A stretch of 64,000 nt of DNA from the NCBI GenBank assembly GCA_964020155.1, contig OZ026558.1, forward strand, positions 2,577,163 to 2,641,162. Direction: 5' to 3'. Positions within the stretch are counted from its first letter, which is position 1. Every line of letters starts with the position of its first letter. This DNA comes from Chondrilla cf. caribensis (lineage: Eukaryota; Porifera; Demospongiae; Chondrillida; Chondrillidae). Positions 10,410 through 25,400 of the stretch are shown one piece after another. The notes below the pieces were generated by a model. That model did not search any database, was not told the DNA's origin, and was given only the letters and a program-made list of their open reading frames with translations. Both the position numbers and the translations under genes were made by a program.

Positions 10410-13400
10410 GTGAGACGCATTATGAGCGAACGGCCATCCTAATCCTACTATTATACTCTCGCGCGTTACCGTTCAAAGAAAGAAATGTAATGTTTGTACT
10501 CTCCTAAAATGTCGACACCAAAAATCTCTTTATATGAACGAATGAATGAACTGAGATGTCACATTTGCTCTATCCATCCACAGCCCACATTAGTGATAGT
10601 CTACTGGTCCTCTGTCACACCCTGTCACTATACATTGTGGTTAGATTCGGACTGTAACTAGTCACTTCTTATTTTTCATGAACACTCTTTTGCCCTTTCC
10701 GTTATTCTCCCAAAAGAACACCTGAATTGCGATCTATATACATCGTAACTTAGTGGAGTAAAGCATCGATTATCGCGGACACCACCTATTCGGAAACTTA
10801 CAATTAGCTGTTACTCTAACACTAGAGGACCTACCGACTCCCAATGGAATTTGTCATGTAGACCATGCACAAGTAGTTGATCTTCGCTCAGTAAGATTCT
10901 CGTAGGCTCTTGTAGCGCTCTGCTAGAGATTATAAGAAAACATACGAAGATTATCGATGCTTAGAAAAGGTACGGTCAAGTTTTCGAACAAATTTCACTA
11001 CATAGCGGAGAAGCGCCGAAGATCACAAGACATGGGGAGTTATAGCTGTACGTATCTGCTTTAAAATATGACATTCATTGGCGAATAGTTATGATCTTGC
11101 CCTCTGTGGCAAATCAAATTTAGGACGAATTGAGATTGCCTGTAGAAGTTTATAGGACATGTCAGCATCGAACGCGGAAACAAATAACTTGCGGTTATAT
11201 AGTTATGTAAACAATGGAATCGCCTAATTTGGGAGCGGATCACGAGCAGTCACATGACATTCACGTTTCTATGAGAACCGTCAAAACAGAATTCGCAAAA
11301 TTCGCCGTTAAAGAAGTAATATTCTCTTCTAAATTGCACCAATTGGTAGATATAGGATAGCGTATTACCTCGAAAAAGAACGTTGAACCTTTATCGTGGG
11401 ACTAGCTGTACCGGGATATCGCCGCGTAACAATGACGTAATGCTTAACTCGTGACATGCACGTGAAATGGATATATCACGGTCGAGTTTCTAGTGTAGTA
11501 GATTCTTTTGTCATTCCGGTGGGTTTTTTGAAAGATAAAAAGCTATCATCGCCAAGAAAATGTTCTTACAAGGTAAATCTAAATTTTCACCGATAGAGAC
11601 GTTCGTATCTAGGGTAGCGGAGCCATATCCCGGACACCTAATGGTTCAAAGTAGATAGCCTCGGATAGAGAGCGTATTTAAATTGACTGAAGGCACGTTT
11701 GGATAGATCTTCTTTTCCTTCATTCCAACATATTCTGTACTTCGCAGAAATATCCTCTCTTTTTCTGCCGCCGAGTCATTCTATAACGCGACGTCATTTT
11801 CCCTATTCCCGGACATGTTTTCCTTAAGTCGGACATGCAGAGCTCTCGAAAGTATTTTAGAAGCTACAAATCACAACTTAAATGGGGGAAATGTGCCAAA
11901 AAAAATTGTACAGTCGTGGTATACCCAGACAACGCCTTGAAGACCCTCTTGGTCAGCGTTACGATTGTTAACATACGGAAGATGGTGCTGACACATTGAA
12001 TGATTCCAATGGCTGCTGCTACCTGCCCAAGGAACATTTTCCATCTACCACGATCGTTAGGGCCTTGTTTGGATCGATCTTTCATGTTAGCAGGTGCCAT
12101 AATTCGCACATTCAACAAAACTGCACCATTCGTTATTGCTGTCCGACAATTGGTATGAAAAAGTAGTTTGGATATTCCCCTGTAGCTAGCCTCCTTTTGG
12201 TGGTGTAGGCTTTTGAGTACTATATAACTGATGCTGGTGATTCGATGTTAAAATTAGCGTTTACCGCCAATTAAATGGTCACTCTATGCCCATTTGCCAG
12301 GTCATAGAAATATGCATATTTCTTACTTCGCCTCTTGCTGCAGTTTGTATTGCGCAATAAAATATGACCATTGCGTCATCCCCTCGCTTAGTGTACAGAA
12401 TACCCGCGCTCTTCGCAGGACGACTGTATTCATTTGAATTAAGATAGTTCAAGTTTCCACCAAGTATGTTATAGCTTTGAAAACTTGGACTGTTCGTTTA
12501 TTACCGAACATATTCTAGAAAGTGTCCGACTAATGGCATTGTCCGGGATATGGCATACCTACCCTATCACCGTTGTCGAGATGTCACAATTGAAATCTGT
12601 TTCTTCTCCTTCCTATATGACAAATGCGGTGACATCTCGATAATGGTAATAGATATAAACCTCTCTATCGGTGATAATTTAGATATTATCTTTATCTATC
12701 TTTTAATGCTAACTGTATCCCAGTAGCTTTAATAAAACCCACCGGAATCGGAACATTAGCCAATTTAATATGGTTTATTGGAGCGGCAATTTTATCATTA
12801 CTGAATTATAGAATCGATATTCGAAATAAGAAATGAAAAGTATAAACGAAGAGTTCAGTTATGTTTGTTGAGCTACAAATGTCACCCGCAGAGAAAAAAT
12901 AGCTTATTAAAATCATCCAAATATTTGGCGGCCATTTTGTCAATGCCGGCGATGTTGACATGTCATACCTGCGCATGACTCATGTAATTCATCAATATGA
13001 ACTTCTACAGGCAATCAGTATGTAAAGTGCAGAGGTTTAATACTAATTTTATTTATCAGAATATAGATGGTATCTGATAATCCATGTTATACTCTACTGT
13101 TGTCGCCAATTGTGTGTACAATAGAGTCATGTTTATCATGTTCCCTCTGCTGTAGACTCTAGAAAGAGACCAAATCAATCTACATCTGATTCCAGTGACA
13201 GCAAACAGTTTAAAGAGGATGACGGCACACATGGTATGTTTCTTTTATGTACACATTACTATATTTCCATATCATCTGTTCTATACCTTTGAGTACTGCT
13301 TATTAAGTCCACTATATGCAACACATCTGCCAGTGTCACATGTACATCACATGACAATTGGCCTGTATTGTATATATTGATGCTGAATTTACCACTATCA

Positions 13401-16400
13401 TGTAATACGTCTTTCCACCAGCTAAGTGGCAAGCACAAATAAACCTTGAAATGCAAACAAGACTTTGACTAAAAGAAATAGCTGCTTATACTTTGTCACA
13501 AACTGTGTATTTTAAGCTATGGATTTTTCCACTATTTGTCTATTTTAGGTTAGGTTAGGTTAGGTTAGGTTAGGTAATCTTTATTATACTGGGGAACCAA
13601 TAGCCAGTGGCTACTATAAAGGCACCCAGAAAGATAAATACATAACAAATAAAATAAATAAAATAAAAAAAAAATCAATAAAGTAAATAAAATAAAATAA
13701 AATAAATGAATAAATAAATACAAACATAATGTTATATAAATAAATAGAAATGAAATTGAAATAAAATTGGAATTGTTGAATAATAAATATAATAGTAAAT
13801 CTATACTAGAGTCATGCAGATGAAATAAGAGCAATAATAAGTCATGCCACGTCATTCATATAATTATACAAATATAATTATTAGTTTTTCATAATAAAAG
13901 CCTTGGTGAGTTTTACAAATGTTGAAAAGTCTGTAGTTGTACGGATGTAGGGTGGAAGGGAGCGCCAGAGTGAAGTACCTGCAAAACTAAATGATTTTTT
14001 ACCAAACGAGGTCCTAACTGATGGAAGATTCAATTGGAATGTGGAAGAAGAGCGAGTTTTGTAGTGGGATGAGGGAGGGGTTTTCCACTATCTAGGAAGC
14101 CATTTTAACATTACATCATCTGTAGTGATGTCATATTGAAATGACTAAATTAAATGTAAAGTTTTGGGTTGTTCAGATAATCCAGGGTTGGGATAACCAG
14201 GTGTGATAGCCGAGGGTACACTGTACTAGTATATTTAGAGTTTCTATGGTACAAGGTGTACATTTGTCTTCATCATTTTTCTATCTTTAACATGTTTAAT
14301 GTCAGTTATATACCACCAGCTATACCTGCTAGTGTGTCAGTACACAATTTCTGGCCAGTGCTCATGACTGTGGTAAACATCGATGCCCGTCCACACTTGT
14401 AGCTACAGTGAAACCTCGATAATCCACCACAATTGGAAGTCTCAATTTTATGGCAGATTAGCAGGGCAGGTGGATTAATGAGGTTTGAGCCTACTCCACA
14501 TGGGTATGTGCACAAAACATCTCAGTTGAATACTCACGTTGTAAACAGAGCAAGTTATCTAGATTTTGAGCTAAAATCTCATGGCGCTACCATGGTCAAA
14601 TTACTTGGGCGTCTCTTTAAGTTTATTGGAACCTTCTCTGAAGATAGAACATTTGACAGACCAAATTCTAGCCCAGTTTTAAAATTCACATTGATTCAAA
14701 ATAGGCTAATTTTTTGCGTAATGCAATAGAATTCATACTACAGGTCTTTCACATGGCAGATTTATGGGGGGAATTATCACTCAATACTACTATTTTGTCA
14801 TCAAAAGTTGTGGCAGATGGCAGTATTGGCAGGTGGTGGATTATATGTATATTAAACATGTACATTTTTATTCATTCTTTGCAAACTAGGGAGGATTAGT
14901 GGGTTTGGCGGATTATGGGAGGGCAGATTAGCAAGGTTTCACTGTACCTCCATACATGTGTCAAGCTATTGTGTGTCACTATGTGTTCCTACCACTAGAA
15001 TCCCCCCACCCTCCTGAACCACCTGTTGACAGATCACAAGGTAGTGGTGAGAATGTAAGTGTTTATATGGAGCAGTGTGTGCATCCCTCCACATTTGTAG
15101 TTGAGTTGACATCAAAGCACATGAGTAAAAATATGGAGTAAATATTTGGTAGTAATTTCCATATCACTGCAGTATTATTGGTTTACATGCCCCAGTACAC
15201 ATCTGTATGCATGTACACATTACAGATGTAGATAAACCTCTGAGTCATTAGATTCAGAGTGATTCTCATACTCTGTCATCACTGAGCTGGAGTGAGGCTA
15301 GTAATCGTGACAATCGGTCGTCTTGCATTTGTATACTACAACCGATTGGTGACATCTCGATTGCGCAATTGTCACAAGGGCTCCTCATGACTCTGGCATC
15401 TCCATTTTGCAGCTTGGTCATTGGCGACATTGGACAATGGACAATAGTGGAAAGGACAATGCATTAAACCCATACGCCTGGTCTCTATCACCTGCAGCCA
15501 TTCTCTGTGGTACTCAGACTCAACTGGTTGATATAATTTTGTCTGCTTTGTTCACACCTGGCTACTTGCATGAGTATGCGCATATCCAGCAAGATCGATC
15601 GTCAAAAGAATGCATAAATCACTGAATGTGATAGAATCAAGAATACCACAGGCTTTCTTTCCACCAATACACACACCATCCATATTAGCTTACAATGGTT
15701 ATTCTTGCTACACCCTGCCTATGGTTTTCCATTCCTACTGGCTGTATGTTGGCTGGTCCATTTTTTGTTTTTTTTTTACAGTAATACACACTGTTACAGG
15801 TGGGAGATAAGTGAGCAAGTAATGTTGAATCATTTTTATATGTATATGCCATTGGTTATTGTTATTTTTTCATTTCTTCCTAGTCTAAGAATAATATTTT
15901 ACAATCTTTGTATGCTTGCTGCTATTTCTTATTTGAAATCATGGCTTGTGTCCAATAAGACCAATAATCAAGTTTTAGTCAATATGTTGTTTTTGGACAA
16001 GCAGTCAAGTTATACCAGAAGATGACAGAGGAGCCCAGATCCATCACAACATGAAGATGTTCATTTAGCTGCAGCACAGTGTGTATGATGGTACACATGG
16101 AGAATGAGTTGACAATGTAATAGTTGATGTCTGACCATTGTGTGATATTGAGAGGTCAAACATTAGACAGTCAGCAAGTGACTATAGATGGAAATAGATC
16201 CAATGATTCACAACACAATAGTTATGTCTGAAGTTATTTGAACTAAAAAGGAAGATACCCAGGAGATGTGGGAGGATGAGGTAATTGTAGTTGTCCTGAC
16301 ATAGGACATCAGGGTAGCCCAAGAGTCCAGTAGACTGCGTTCGAGTTGTTGACACAGTGTATTATTGGGAAGATGTCAGAAGATATAGCAGTACAAACTG

Positions 16401-19400
16401 CAAAGGGTAGTAAGACCACAGGGAGGACTGTGAATTTCAAACATGCCACCAATATATGGCTGTGATGGATTGGAATGATTGGTACTACTTGTAACCCATC
16501 TGTAGATCAACTATTATTAAGGAATTTCCAAGTGTCCACGCTTTCATTGACTTTGGCTAGGTTCTGACTGTAATGATTTTACATTCCATTTGCAATCAAG
16601 TGGTTATAGACGTCATTGAAAAACGTGATTCTAAATAGTTTGTGCCTGTCAATTCTACTTTCATTTTATAGTGATAATTTAAATTGTAATGAGTTTTCTT
16701 TGTTGATACAATTGTCAAATTTGCCGCTCGCTAATCACTGTTGTACTTACCACTCACCGATGTATAGTGACCAGGCGCGTAGCTTAGGGGTTTCCTTGTT
16801 GCCCGGAAACCCCCCTTGCTTATTGCCCCTTGTACTGCAGCATGCACAGGCGTTTACTTTGCTGACCACGTGTGAATATTTGTGGGCCACATGTGAATAA
16901 ATCTAGACCACGTGTAGTACGTGCGGCGAAATGAAGCGTTCTTTACTAGCTTTCGGATTTGTTCCAGTTTCTAGCGAGTCCACAGCAGAGAAGAGAGCCA
17001 GGACTAGCTATAGTAGCGGTACTCCTGAAGTGCCACCACCTTCTAGGATTGGATTGACAACGAAAAAACAACCAAACAATAAAACAAATTGTTTTATTGT
17101 TTGGTTGTCTTTTCGTTGTTTATTCACTATGTTGTAGAACTGAACTAAGTAAACTTAGTAAGCTATTTTATTTCTGTTTACTTTTTGCTTCTGTGCATAA
17201 TTATATTATTATTGTCAATTACTATGACGTGATTGCCCTTTTCAGAGTGACATGGCACGGTGGTGATAAAAAATACTGTGGTTGTATGGCACCCAAAAAA
17301 TTTTCACGCATATGCCTCATATATTACAATCATTGGAAACCCCCCACTCAAGTTTCTGGCTACGCCCCTGGTGACATCATACAATGACGTATAGTTGCAT
17401 GAACTACATAAGCTACTCCTAGGTCTATAATTATAATGTCTCATCACCTACAGGTGTACAGTCGTTGGTATGGAAAATTGAATCGATTCTACAGTCGCCT
17501 GCCTACGGTATTCGCTGAGGATACCTCAACACCAAATGTGGAATTCAATCGTTTAGCCACAGTAGAGCGTCATCGTTATGGAGCCAAGCGGGGTAAAGAT
17601 ATCACCGAGTTCCTGGATGCCACCATCCACGGCATAGACGGGTACTACGAAAAGGCAGAGAAGGTGGAATACAGGGACATTCTCAACTGTGACAAAGTCA
17701 CTTCAGGAAAGCGTGTGGTCATCAGCGGTGCACCTGGGTGCGGCAAAACTACCCTCTCGCGTAAACTATGCCAAGACCTGTACTCCCAAACTCTCCCCAA
17801 CCAGTATCGTCTGGTGCTACTGGTAGAGCTCCGCAAGCTAAAGGTGTTACTCAGCGATGCCAAGGGAGACATTGATAAAGTATTTGAAAATGCCCAAGAA
17901 GGCAATGGTCTCCAGTTCCTCCTGGGAATGTCAGGAGCTTCCGACACTGCCCTATTGTGTGAGAAAATCCGGGAAAATGAAGGGGAAGGTGTCGCCCTCA
18001 TTCTGGATGGCTTTGATGAGGTTGCTGATCATCTTGGGAAATCCTCTTTCCTAAGTGATCTCCTATCGGTTGAGGAGCCCTTCCTCAGTGAATGCGATGT
18101 GTTTGTCACCACTCGACCTTCCCGATGTCCGGATCTCCTGTCTCTGATGAAGCGACCCCATCGTCATGTTGAAATTCTTGGATTCACCGACACAGACATC
18201 GACCAGTACATCCAGCACTATTTTCAAGAAGCGTATCGAGCGGATAAGAAAGAAGGGGAGCGTCGATCACAGGAGGTCATTCAAAGGCTAAACAGTCTTT
18301 CTGTAGTTCGTGGGATGTGCCGTATTCCCATGGTTTTGAAAATAGTCTGCAAAGTCCAGGATTACCTCGGGAGTACCCCTCTTCCCGAGACAGTAAGCGG
18401 CATTTTCTCAGCATACATCTGTCACCAGTTGGTGGAATACCTGGTCTGGGCATCTCAGCTCACTGGTGCTCCAATCGAGGATGTACTGAATGTCCCAATT
18501 GATCTATTTCCCGGATTCTATGCCCTCTGCGAGGTAGCATACAACTGCTGCAGCGACAAGAATGGTCAGCGTCTGATTCTCACTGAGGACGACTTGAAAG
18601 ATGTGAAGGATCATTTGGACAAGCGAGGCAGCATCTACAACCTCCTGTTCTCTGAGCGTGTGGACAAGACTGCCCCATCAGCAGGACATCTCTATCAGTT
18701 CAACCACAAAACGGTACAGGAAACATTAGCTGCCATCCACATTGCAAAACAGAGCGTGGCCGATCAGCAGAGAATTTGGAAATGTGAGTTTGGACGTCCA
18801 GAAATGGCCGAGGTCTGGAAGACCTACTGTGGAATCACCAGACTAAAATGGGTAGACTTGATTGGTCTCAGTCTGTCAAGTTTATCACAGCATGCCCGAG
18901 ATGCTGGTGTTCCTTCTGATGTCGATGATGAGGTTGTGATGACCTCACTCTTTGAAGCCGACAACTCGTTGGTATCTGCTAGGGTTCTTCCAATACTATT
19001 GAAGAACACCATCAGTTTTAGTGTGAGGTCTCCTTACCATCTACACGTTCTCCAGTCTGCAGTGCGGAACCACCCCACACTTGAAACGCTATCACTGTGG
19101 GGTTATGAGATGCTTCCACTTGGAGTGGGCAGCCTGGCCAGCACTGTGTTTGTGCACAAGAATCTGAGAAAGTTGGAATTGCATAATTTCCACCCAAATG
19201 GTAGGTGGTGTGTGGTTATAACACTACTGTATTGTATGTCTGTAATCTTGAGTCTGATATTGCATGATATGAACTTGTACAAGTTGTGTACAAGACTACA
19301 TTCCATTGTAGCTACAATGGGGCCCTGCTATTTGGAACTTCTGATTGGAGAATGTTGAGACTTTACATGTTTACCAGTGAACTGTGTACCTACAGTATAT

Positions 19401-22400
19401 TTTCACATGCCAATGATCTGTTTCACATTCTGTTGTAGTGGACTGTATATAACAAGTGGTATATTTTATATTTATTTTTGTGTTTGACAGATTGGGAAAT
19501 ATTTGAAAGCAGATTCAAAGCTCCACATAACTTGAAGGCCATTGCACTAGAGGATGCACCTGTGGATACAGTGCTGGCTGTGCTCTCAGGAAGAGTTGAG
19601 GAGGTGGAGCTTAAATATATGGTATGTTGTTCTGTGTACATTTATAGGAGTGTACCACATTCATATCTCTGATGTTATAGAGACGTTATATTAGATTGTC
19701 ACTACAATTTCTGTCCCAACATGACAACCCCTTATCATCCTAGATCTCTTTTGAGATGCCACTTAGTCTAAGTTTGTTTGAAATGGGTTTCACACCCTGC
19801 TTGCCCTCCTTGATGGTACACTTGGATAAGACTCTACAATCCCTGACACTCCTCAAATCCTGTTCAAACACACACACAACCATCTCGAGTAAGAGTCAGA
19901 AGATGAGCAAGAGGAGTTGAGTGGTAATTTCAAAATAGAGCAGTTCTCGAATTCAAACCAAATCTACACTGCATGGCTGTGAACCAGGGTTGTTAATTGT
20001 TATGGAAACTTTGTTAATTGTAATGGATACTCTATTAGTAGCTAGCAAGGAACATCACTTGAAGCGAAATGACATTAAAACAAGCAAACATGCTCCAACT
20101 TGATACATACGGTACTTTCAGTAAAAAACTGAGCGTACTACGGGTTGCCTACGGATGAACGGACGTGTAAAGTACGGTTTACCTACGTGTTGATACCTAC
20201 GGGATACGTACGGGTTGTTAAATTTCTAGAGAAAGGGATAATTGAAAGGAATGCAGACCTCAAGCGCCCTTTCAAATGTAAAAGAAATTCAGAAACCTAT
20301 CGTGACAAGAGTGACATCCGTTGGAAAGATCGTCCCCGTCAGAATCCCTCTCGGTTGATTTGAACTCGTTCATGGCAGAGACGAGCCTTCGCCTGGCAAA
20401 AAGTATCCGAGAGTGACAGCGGTAAGTCTAAAAGGTTAGAAAACTATGTAATTTCGAGTATTCCGTGCTAATCCTCTGTTTCCGAAAGATTTGCACTTGA
20501 ATTCACTGGTATACATCGGTCGAATAAGCCGTTTTTCTTCATCTCGCGGAATCAAATCACACTGTCGTTGCACAAGAATTATGACGTATCATTGTCACCT
20601 GAGCCTAATTATCACTTGCTGAAGAATGCAGTAGAAGTACGGGTCACTCATTTACGGGTTAAGGACGTGTCAACTACGTACGGTTACAAAACGGGTACGG
20701 GTACGCCCGTAGTACGTTCAGTTTTTTACTGAAAGTACCGTATGTGCACATTGCAATGCATTTCATTCTCAATCACAATGTACCATGTCACATGTTTTGC
20801 CTTGAGTCTTCATCATCAACAAGAATGGTTGTTTAGCATCTAGTCTCAGAATTTCAACAGAAATATCACTGTTGTCAATCACCATGTACTGAAGCCCCCT
20901 AAGTGCTGTTCTATTGTAGACAATTGACCATTTCAATGGTCGGGTAATGGCTCATCACCATTTTACTGAGTATCAAATTGACTCACAAAACCGTCATATT
21001 ATCATCGCCATATTATCAAAGTCCCAAGACCCTTTTATGACAATAGATAAAAATAGGAATAGAGTTTGGTCTACACCAGTTTATTCTGTTATGTACATCT
21101 AGTGCAGTAAACCTTGTGTACATGTATTGCTGTAGGAAGTGGATTATTATAGCAATGAAGAGTGGAGAAGAATTGATCATGCAGTGGAAGCTAACAGAAG
21201 TTTGAGGTCATTTGGGATTGACTGTCTCTATTATGGCTATTATAACACTCCCCTACCAGCCTCATTTATTGACCAACTTTGTACAAATGATATCCTTAAG
21301 AATATCAACTGTAAAATTTGGGAGTACAATGAGGATATATATTCTGGTGAGTCAAGAGCAAACCATTCCATGTGTATTTGTTTCAGTTTCAATTTCAAAA
21401 ATTAATGGTAACAATCATTCACAGGTATACCAGTCTACTCTCTGAAGTCCCTGTTTTCTCTGAAGTCCCTGTTAGCCCCACGTGAAAAGTGTTCAGTGAA
21501 GATGGAGTTAACCCCTAGACAGTGGTATGCTATTCTTTCAGGATTGGAGGATGCCAAAACATTGAGGGAACTGAATGTTGACATGTCATACTATGTAAGA
21601 CTGTAGAGAGTACAACCTGTAATACAGTACATATTGAGTGATCATGATCATTTATATGCATTCTTACATAAGGTCCCCTCCAGCCTTGATGAAGGGGACA
21701 TTTCCTCCACTGAAATAACTGCAATAGTGGAAACAGTAGCCACTCATGACCAGCTGGTCAAGGTCGGTGTTGGATGTACAGAAGAGGTGAGGGGTAATCT
21801 CTAAGGTGTACTGGTCCTCATACCATCTTGTATTGTGATATTGTTGTTTGTTTGTAGACGTCAGATCTTATGCTGTCGATAGTGAAAGGAGTCTCCAGGA
21901 ACAGGAACATATCTGAACTTGCGATCACCGTTGTGGTTACACATGTGAATAGGGATTCTGAGCTACACTGTTCATGTTCTTTGGTTGGTGAAACCTTTGG
22001 TTACTTGCTAGCATGTATAATCACAGTTTGCTTCATGTTGCTTCACTGTACATTAGGTCCCTGAGGGTCATCTCCAGTAGTGTGAAGCTTTCCAACAAAC
22101 TACATTTCCTATTACATCACTTCCTGTTGTGTCACTTCCTAAAGCCGAGCACGTGTGTTCATGTGCATAGTATGTGTTGCTTGTCTGTGGTAGCCCAGCA
22201 GTGTGCATGTTTGTAATCCAAAGGTCATATGTAGTCTAGCTAGCCCAAACTTCTCATTTCTGTACACGGGCTGAGTGAGAAGCTTCACCTCCACACCTTA
22301 CGTCTGCCAATGAAATCCAAGTCACTCCATTGATACCATCCATTATATCTTGTAGCTAGCTTTGCTGTGCTTTCACTTAACCCTTTATCGTGGATGACCC

Positions 22401-25400
22401 ACTATAGTGGCTCGCACATGACTATCATTTGTTGTGGGAAATGCCATATCATTATGTAATCATTATTGTGGACAAGATCATTTTAAGAGTGAATCCAACC
22501 TTTCTCAGTTGAATTCGTTATACTAACGTTCGGTTAAACCATAAGTAGCTTGAGCAAAACACTGAATAATATATACTTATGCATAATTACTTACACAAAA
22601 TAAAAGCTTGAAGGTATAACTGTCCCGCCATACGTGCAAAAATGGAACATAAGATTTCACATACAAAACATACAAAAGCTCTCCCAAATATTGTCATTAG
22701 TTATTCTAGGACACAGAAAAGGCGACCTTCAACGTAGTAACCTTAGATATGTCTTGAAGTAAGACACCTAAAGAGGTAGCAGAGCAATTGGAAGAGAGCG
22801 ACTGGGAGAATTTCGATGGAAGTTCCGATGAGTGCGATAATATTTTTTTATCCCCGAGGTTTCCCCTCTGGATATTGCTTCAAATGACCACCTTAAACTT
22901 GCAAAAGAGTCGAAAACAGAGGCCTTACCACAGCAAAAAACGACACTGATGCCACTATAACTCGTATATTCTTGTTCGCTATCGCATAATAACCACATAA
23001 CACCGTAATCTGATACTGTACTGTGTTATTTAATATAACATTATAACATCATTGTATTGTGTACTAGAGCTCTGAAAATTATGGACTGTGATAATACCAC
23101 CACGTGTATCCTACATATAAAATTCCAATAAATTTGCACTCAACTTTGCTTATCTCCCACAACCACAAGTTGTTGATGAGCACTATAGTGGCTTATCCAC
23201 AACAAAGTGTTTTTTCACATGAGCAAATTCCACGTTAAAGGGTTAAAATTGGTGGACAAGAATGCCTGGTTGACCCACTCCCTGGTAGTTACTTCATAGT
23301 CTCAGATAACTCAGTCCAATTTCAACTCCAATTTTAAAATTATAACTATGTCCCAGTCAGAAAGGGTTGTGCTGCATCTGTGCGCCAAATCACATTGCAG
23401 AAATGCTTTCTTATAATTTAAAATGTAAACAAACCCAAATGGTGGTACCTTTCCAGTATGAAAGTGTAGTTTGACTATCATTCAGTATGCTGCTGTATAT
23501 GATTTGGACTTTTGACACACATAGCAATACGATTCTCCCAAATGTACTCAATTTTTTTTTCACTAGCTGTTATATACGCATGTGGAACATGTCCATTTGC
23601 CTCACTAAGCATTAATATAATGCTATTAACGCCTTAGTGTAGCCCAAAATCCCGTAATCACATGACATTCTCGTGATTTGATCAAGTGATTATGCAAGAA
23701 AATCGATAGAACCTATGGAAAATTGAATGTACGTAACACTAATAAAGTACTTTCCGCTTACTTTTACTCTCTTAATCCTTATTTTCTTTGATTCGAACCC
23801 TAATCTAGAGGTTGAAATCAAAAACTTCGTATTTCAATTTGGACCTTTTAGGGGATTAGCAATGGAGCTGTTTTAGTTATTTTGTGTATTAAAGGTGCAT
23901 AATGGTAATAAAATGAAAATATAAGATCAGTATTTCGTCATTTGTCGGTGCGTACCTCGATTGTCTTCGGGTCTCTGTTTCAGCTCCCATTTACCTCTGC
24001 TCTCACAACGATCAAAAATTCATATCAACGCTATCTTTAGAAATATTAAGAGTTCTATAAAACAATCGATTGGACTGAAAAGGTATCAAAATGATCAGAC
24101 TTGATATCGGCGAGATAATGACGTAAGCCAATTAGTCTCATGACAATCATGTGATAATGCCTCTCGTAGTGGATCATGCAATATTACAGGGTCTTTTTGA
24201 TCCAGGGTACCTAGGATCGATCTGATTATTGTATGTCCGAGAAATAAGTGTGATTCAACTTTTCACCGAGGGGGGTTTTGATTCACGATTCCATTGAAGA
24301 GTTATTAGCGAAAATTCTTGGTAAGTTTCTAAGGTTTACCATATTTTCGTTAATATCTCACCAAATATTAGTTACATCAAAGCCCCCCTCGGTACACTTT
24401 TAGTAAACATCATAGTGTATCCAATAATGCAAAAACTGTACAAATAGGAGCTTTCTTGAAAAGGCCACCCGATTAAATGGTTTTTATAAGCCAAACAAAA
24501 TGCCGATTTTCTTCGTAATTATGAAGAAAATCGATACCAAAAGCTCTAAAAGTAAAGATTATATCCTATATTGTTGTATTAAAACAGTTTAGTGCTAATC
24601 CCTGCTTCCTTCAGAAAAATATAAGCAATTCAATTTCACTAAAATTCGGCAACCCCAGAAGCCTTAAAAGTGCTAATGGACATTTTCCACATGCACATGA
24701 GTAACTTTTCCCGGCACCTTGGAATGTAATATGCAATGTGATTATGATTTGTTTATCGTAGACTCCCAGTACAGAGATATGTAGCTACATGATGAGACCA
24801 GGGCCTTTCTCACTGGGGCAAAGTCAATTTCAAAATTGGGTGTGAGAATGGGTCTGGGCTATGCAGGACTAGGTACTTCAGTGGCAGTTTAGACACAGCG
24901 AGTTGTCTTCAAGTGGTATGAATTGAATTCCTGTGACATATCCGTCTTCATTCACTTATCAAGGTCATCTTACAATCTGAACTGCACCTTCCCCTATGAG
25001 TACCAAAGTCATCATAAGCCCTATCATCATCTCCAATAACCACCTTCCAGTGGGTTAGTGCATGAAAGTGAAAATAATTGCTGGACCTTACTTCTTTTTG
25101 CTCCACACACACATGGAAATGATAATTTGTGTCTAGAGGCTAGGCTAGGTCATATTATGTATGACATACATGACATTATACATGTGGTCATGTTATATCT
25201 CAGCTACATTAAGTATGTACACTATAATTGTATTCAATTTGTGGTATTACGTACTTGAAGTTCTGACTTGTTATTTTGTATTATCCTTGCACACTGGTAG
25301 GATGAGTCAAAAAAACTTGTTCTCTCTCTATTGAAGACTTTGGCACACAGTGACCACATTACTCATTTGAGGTTGGAGTGTAGCTTCACTCATCTTCCTT

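Noticed and set aside
13545..13575. Chromosome-end telomere or interstitial telomere
   Set aside because: Only about six TTAGG units, placed exactly at the 3' end of a LINE fragment, so a retrotransposon tail explains it better.
17645..18001. Minus-strand open frame inside the NACHT exon
   Set aside because: Antisense shadow of a strongly supported coding exon.
20838..20940. Minus-strand LRR-like words (LRGLQYMVIDNSDISVEIL)
   Set aside because: Short, no splice sites, opposite to the gene; probably chance or a small inverted remnant.
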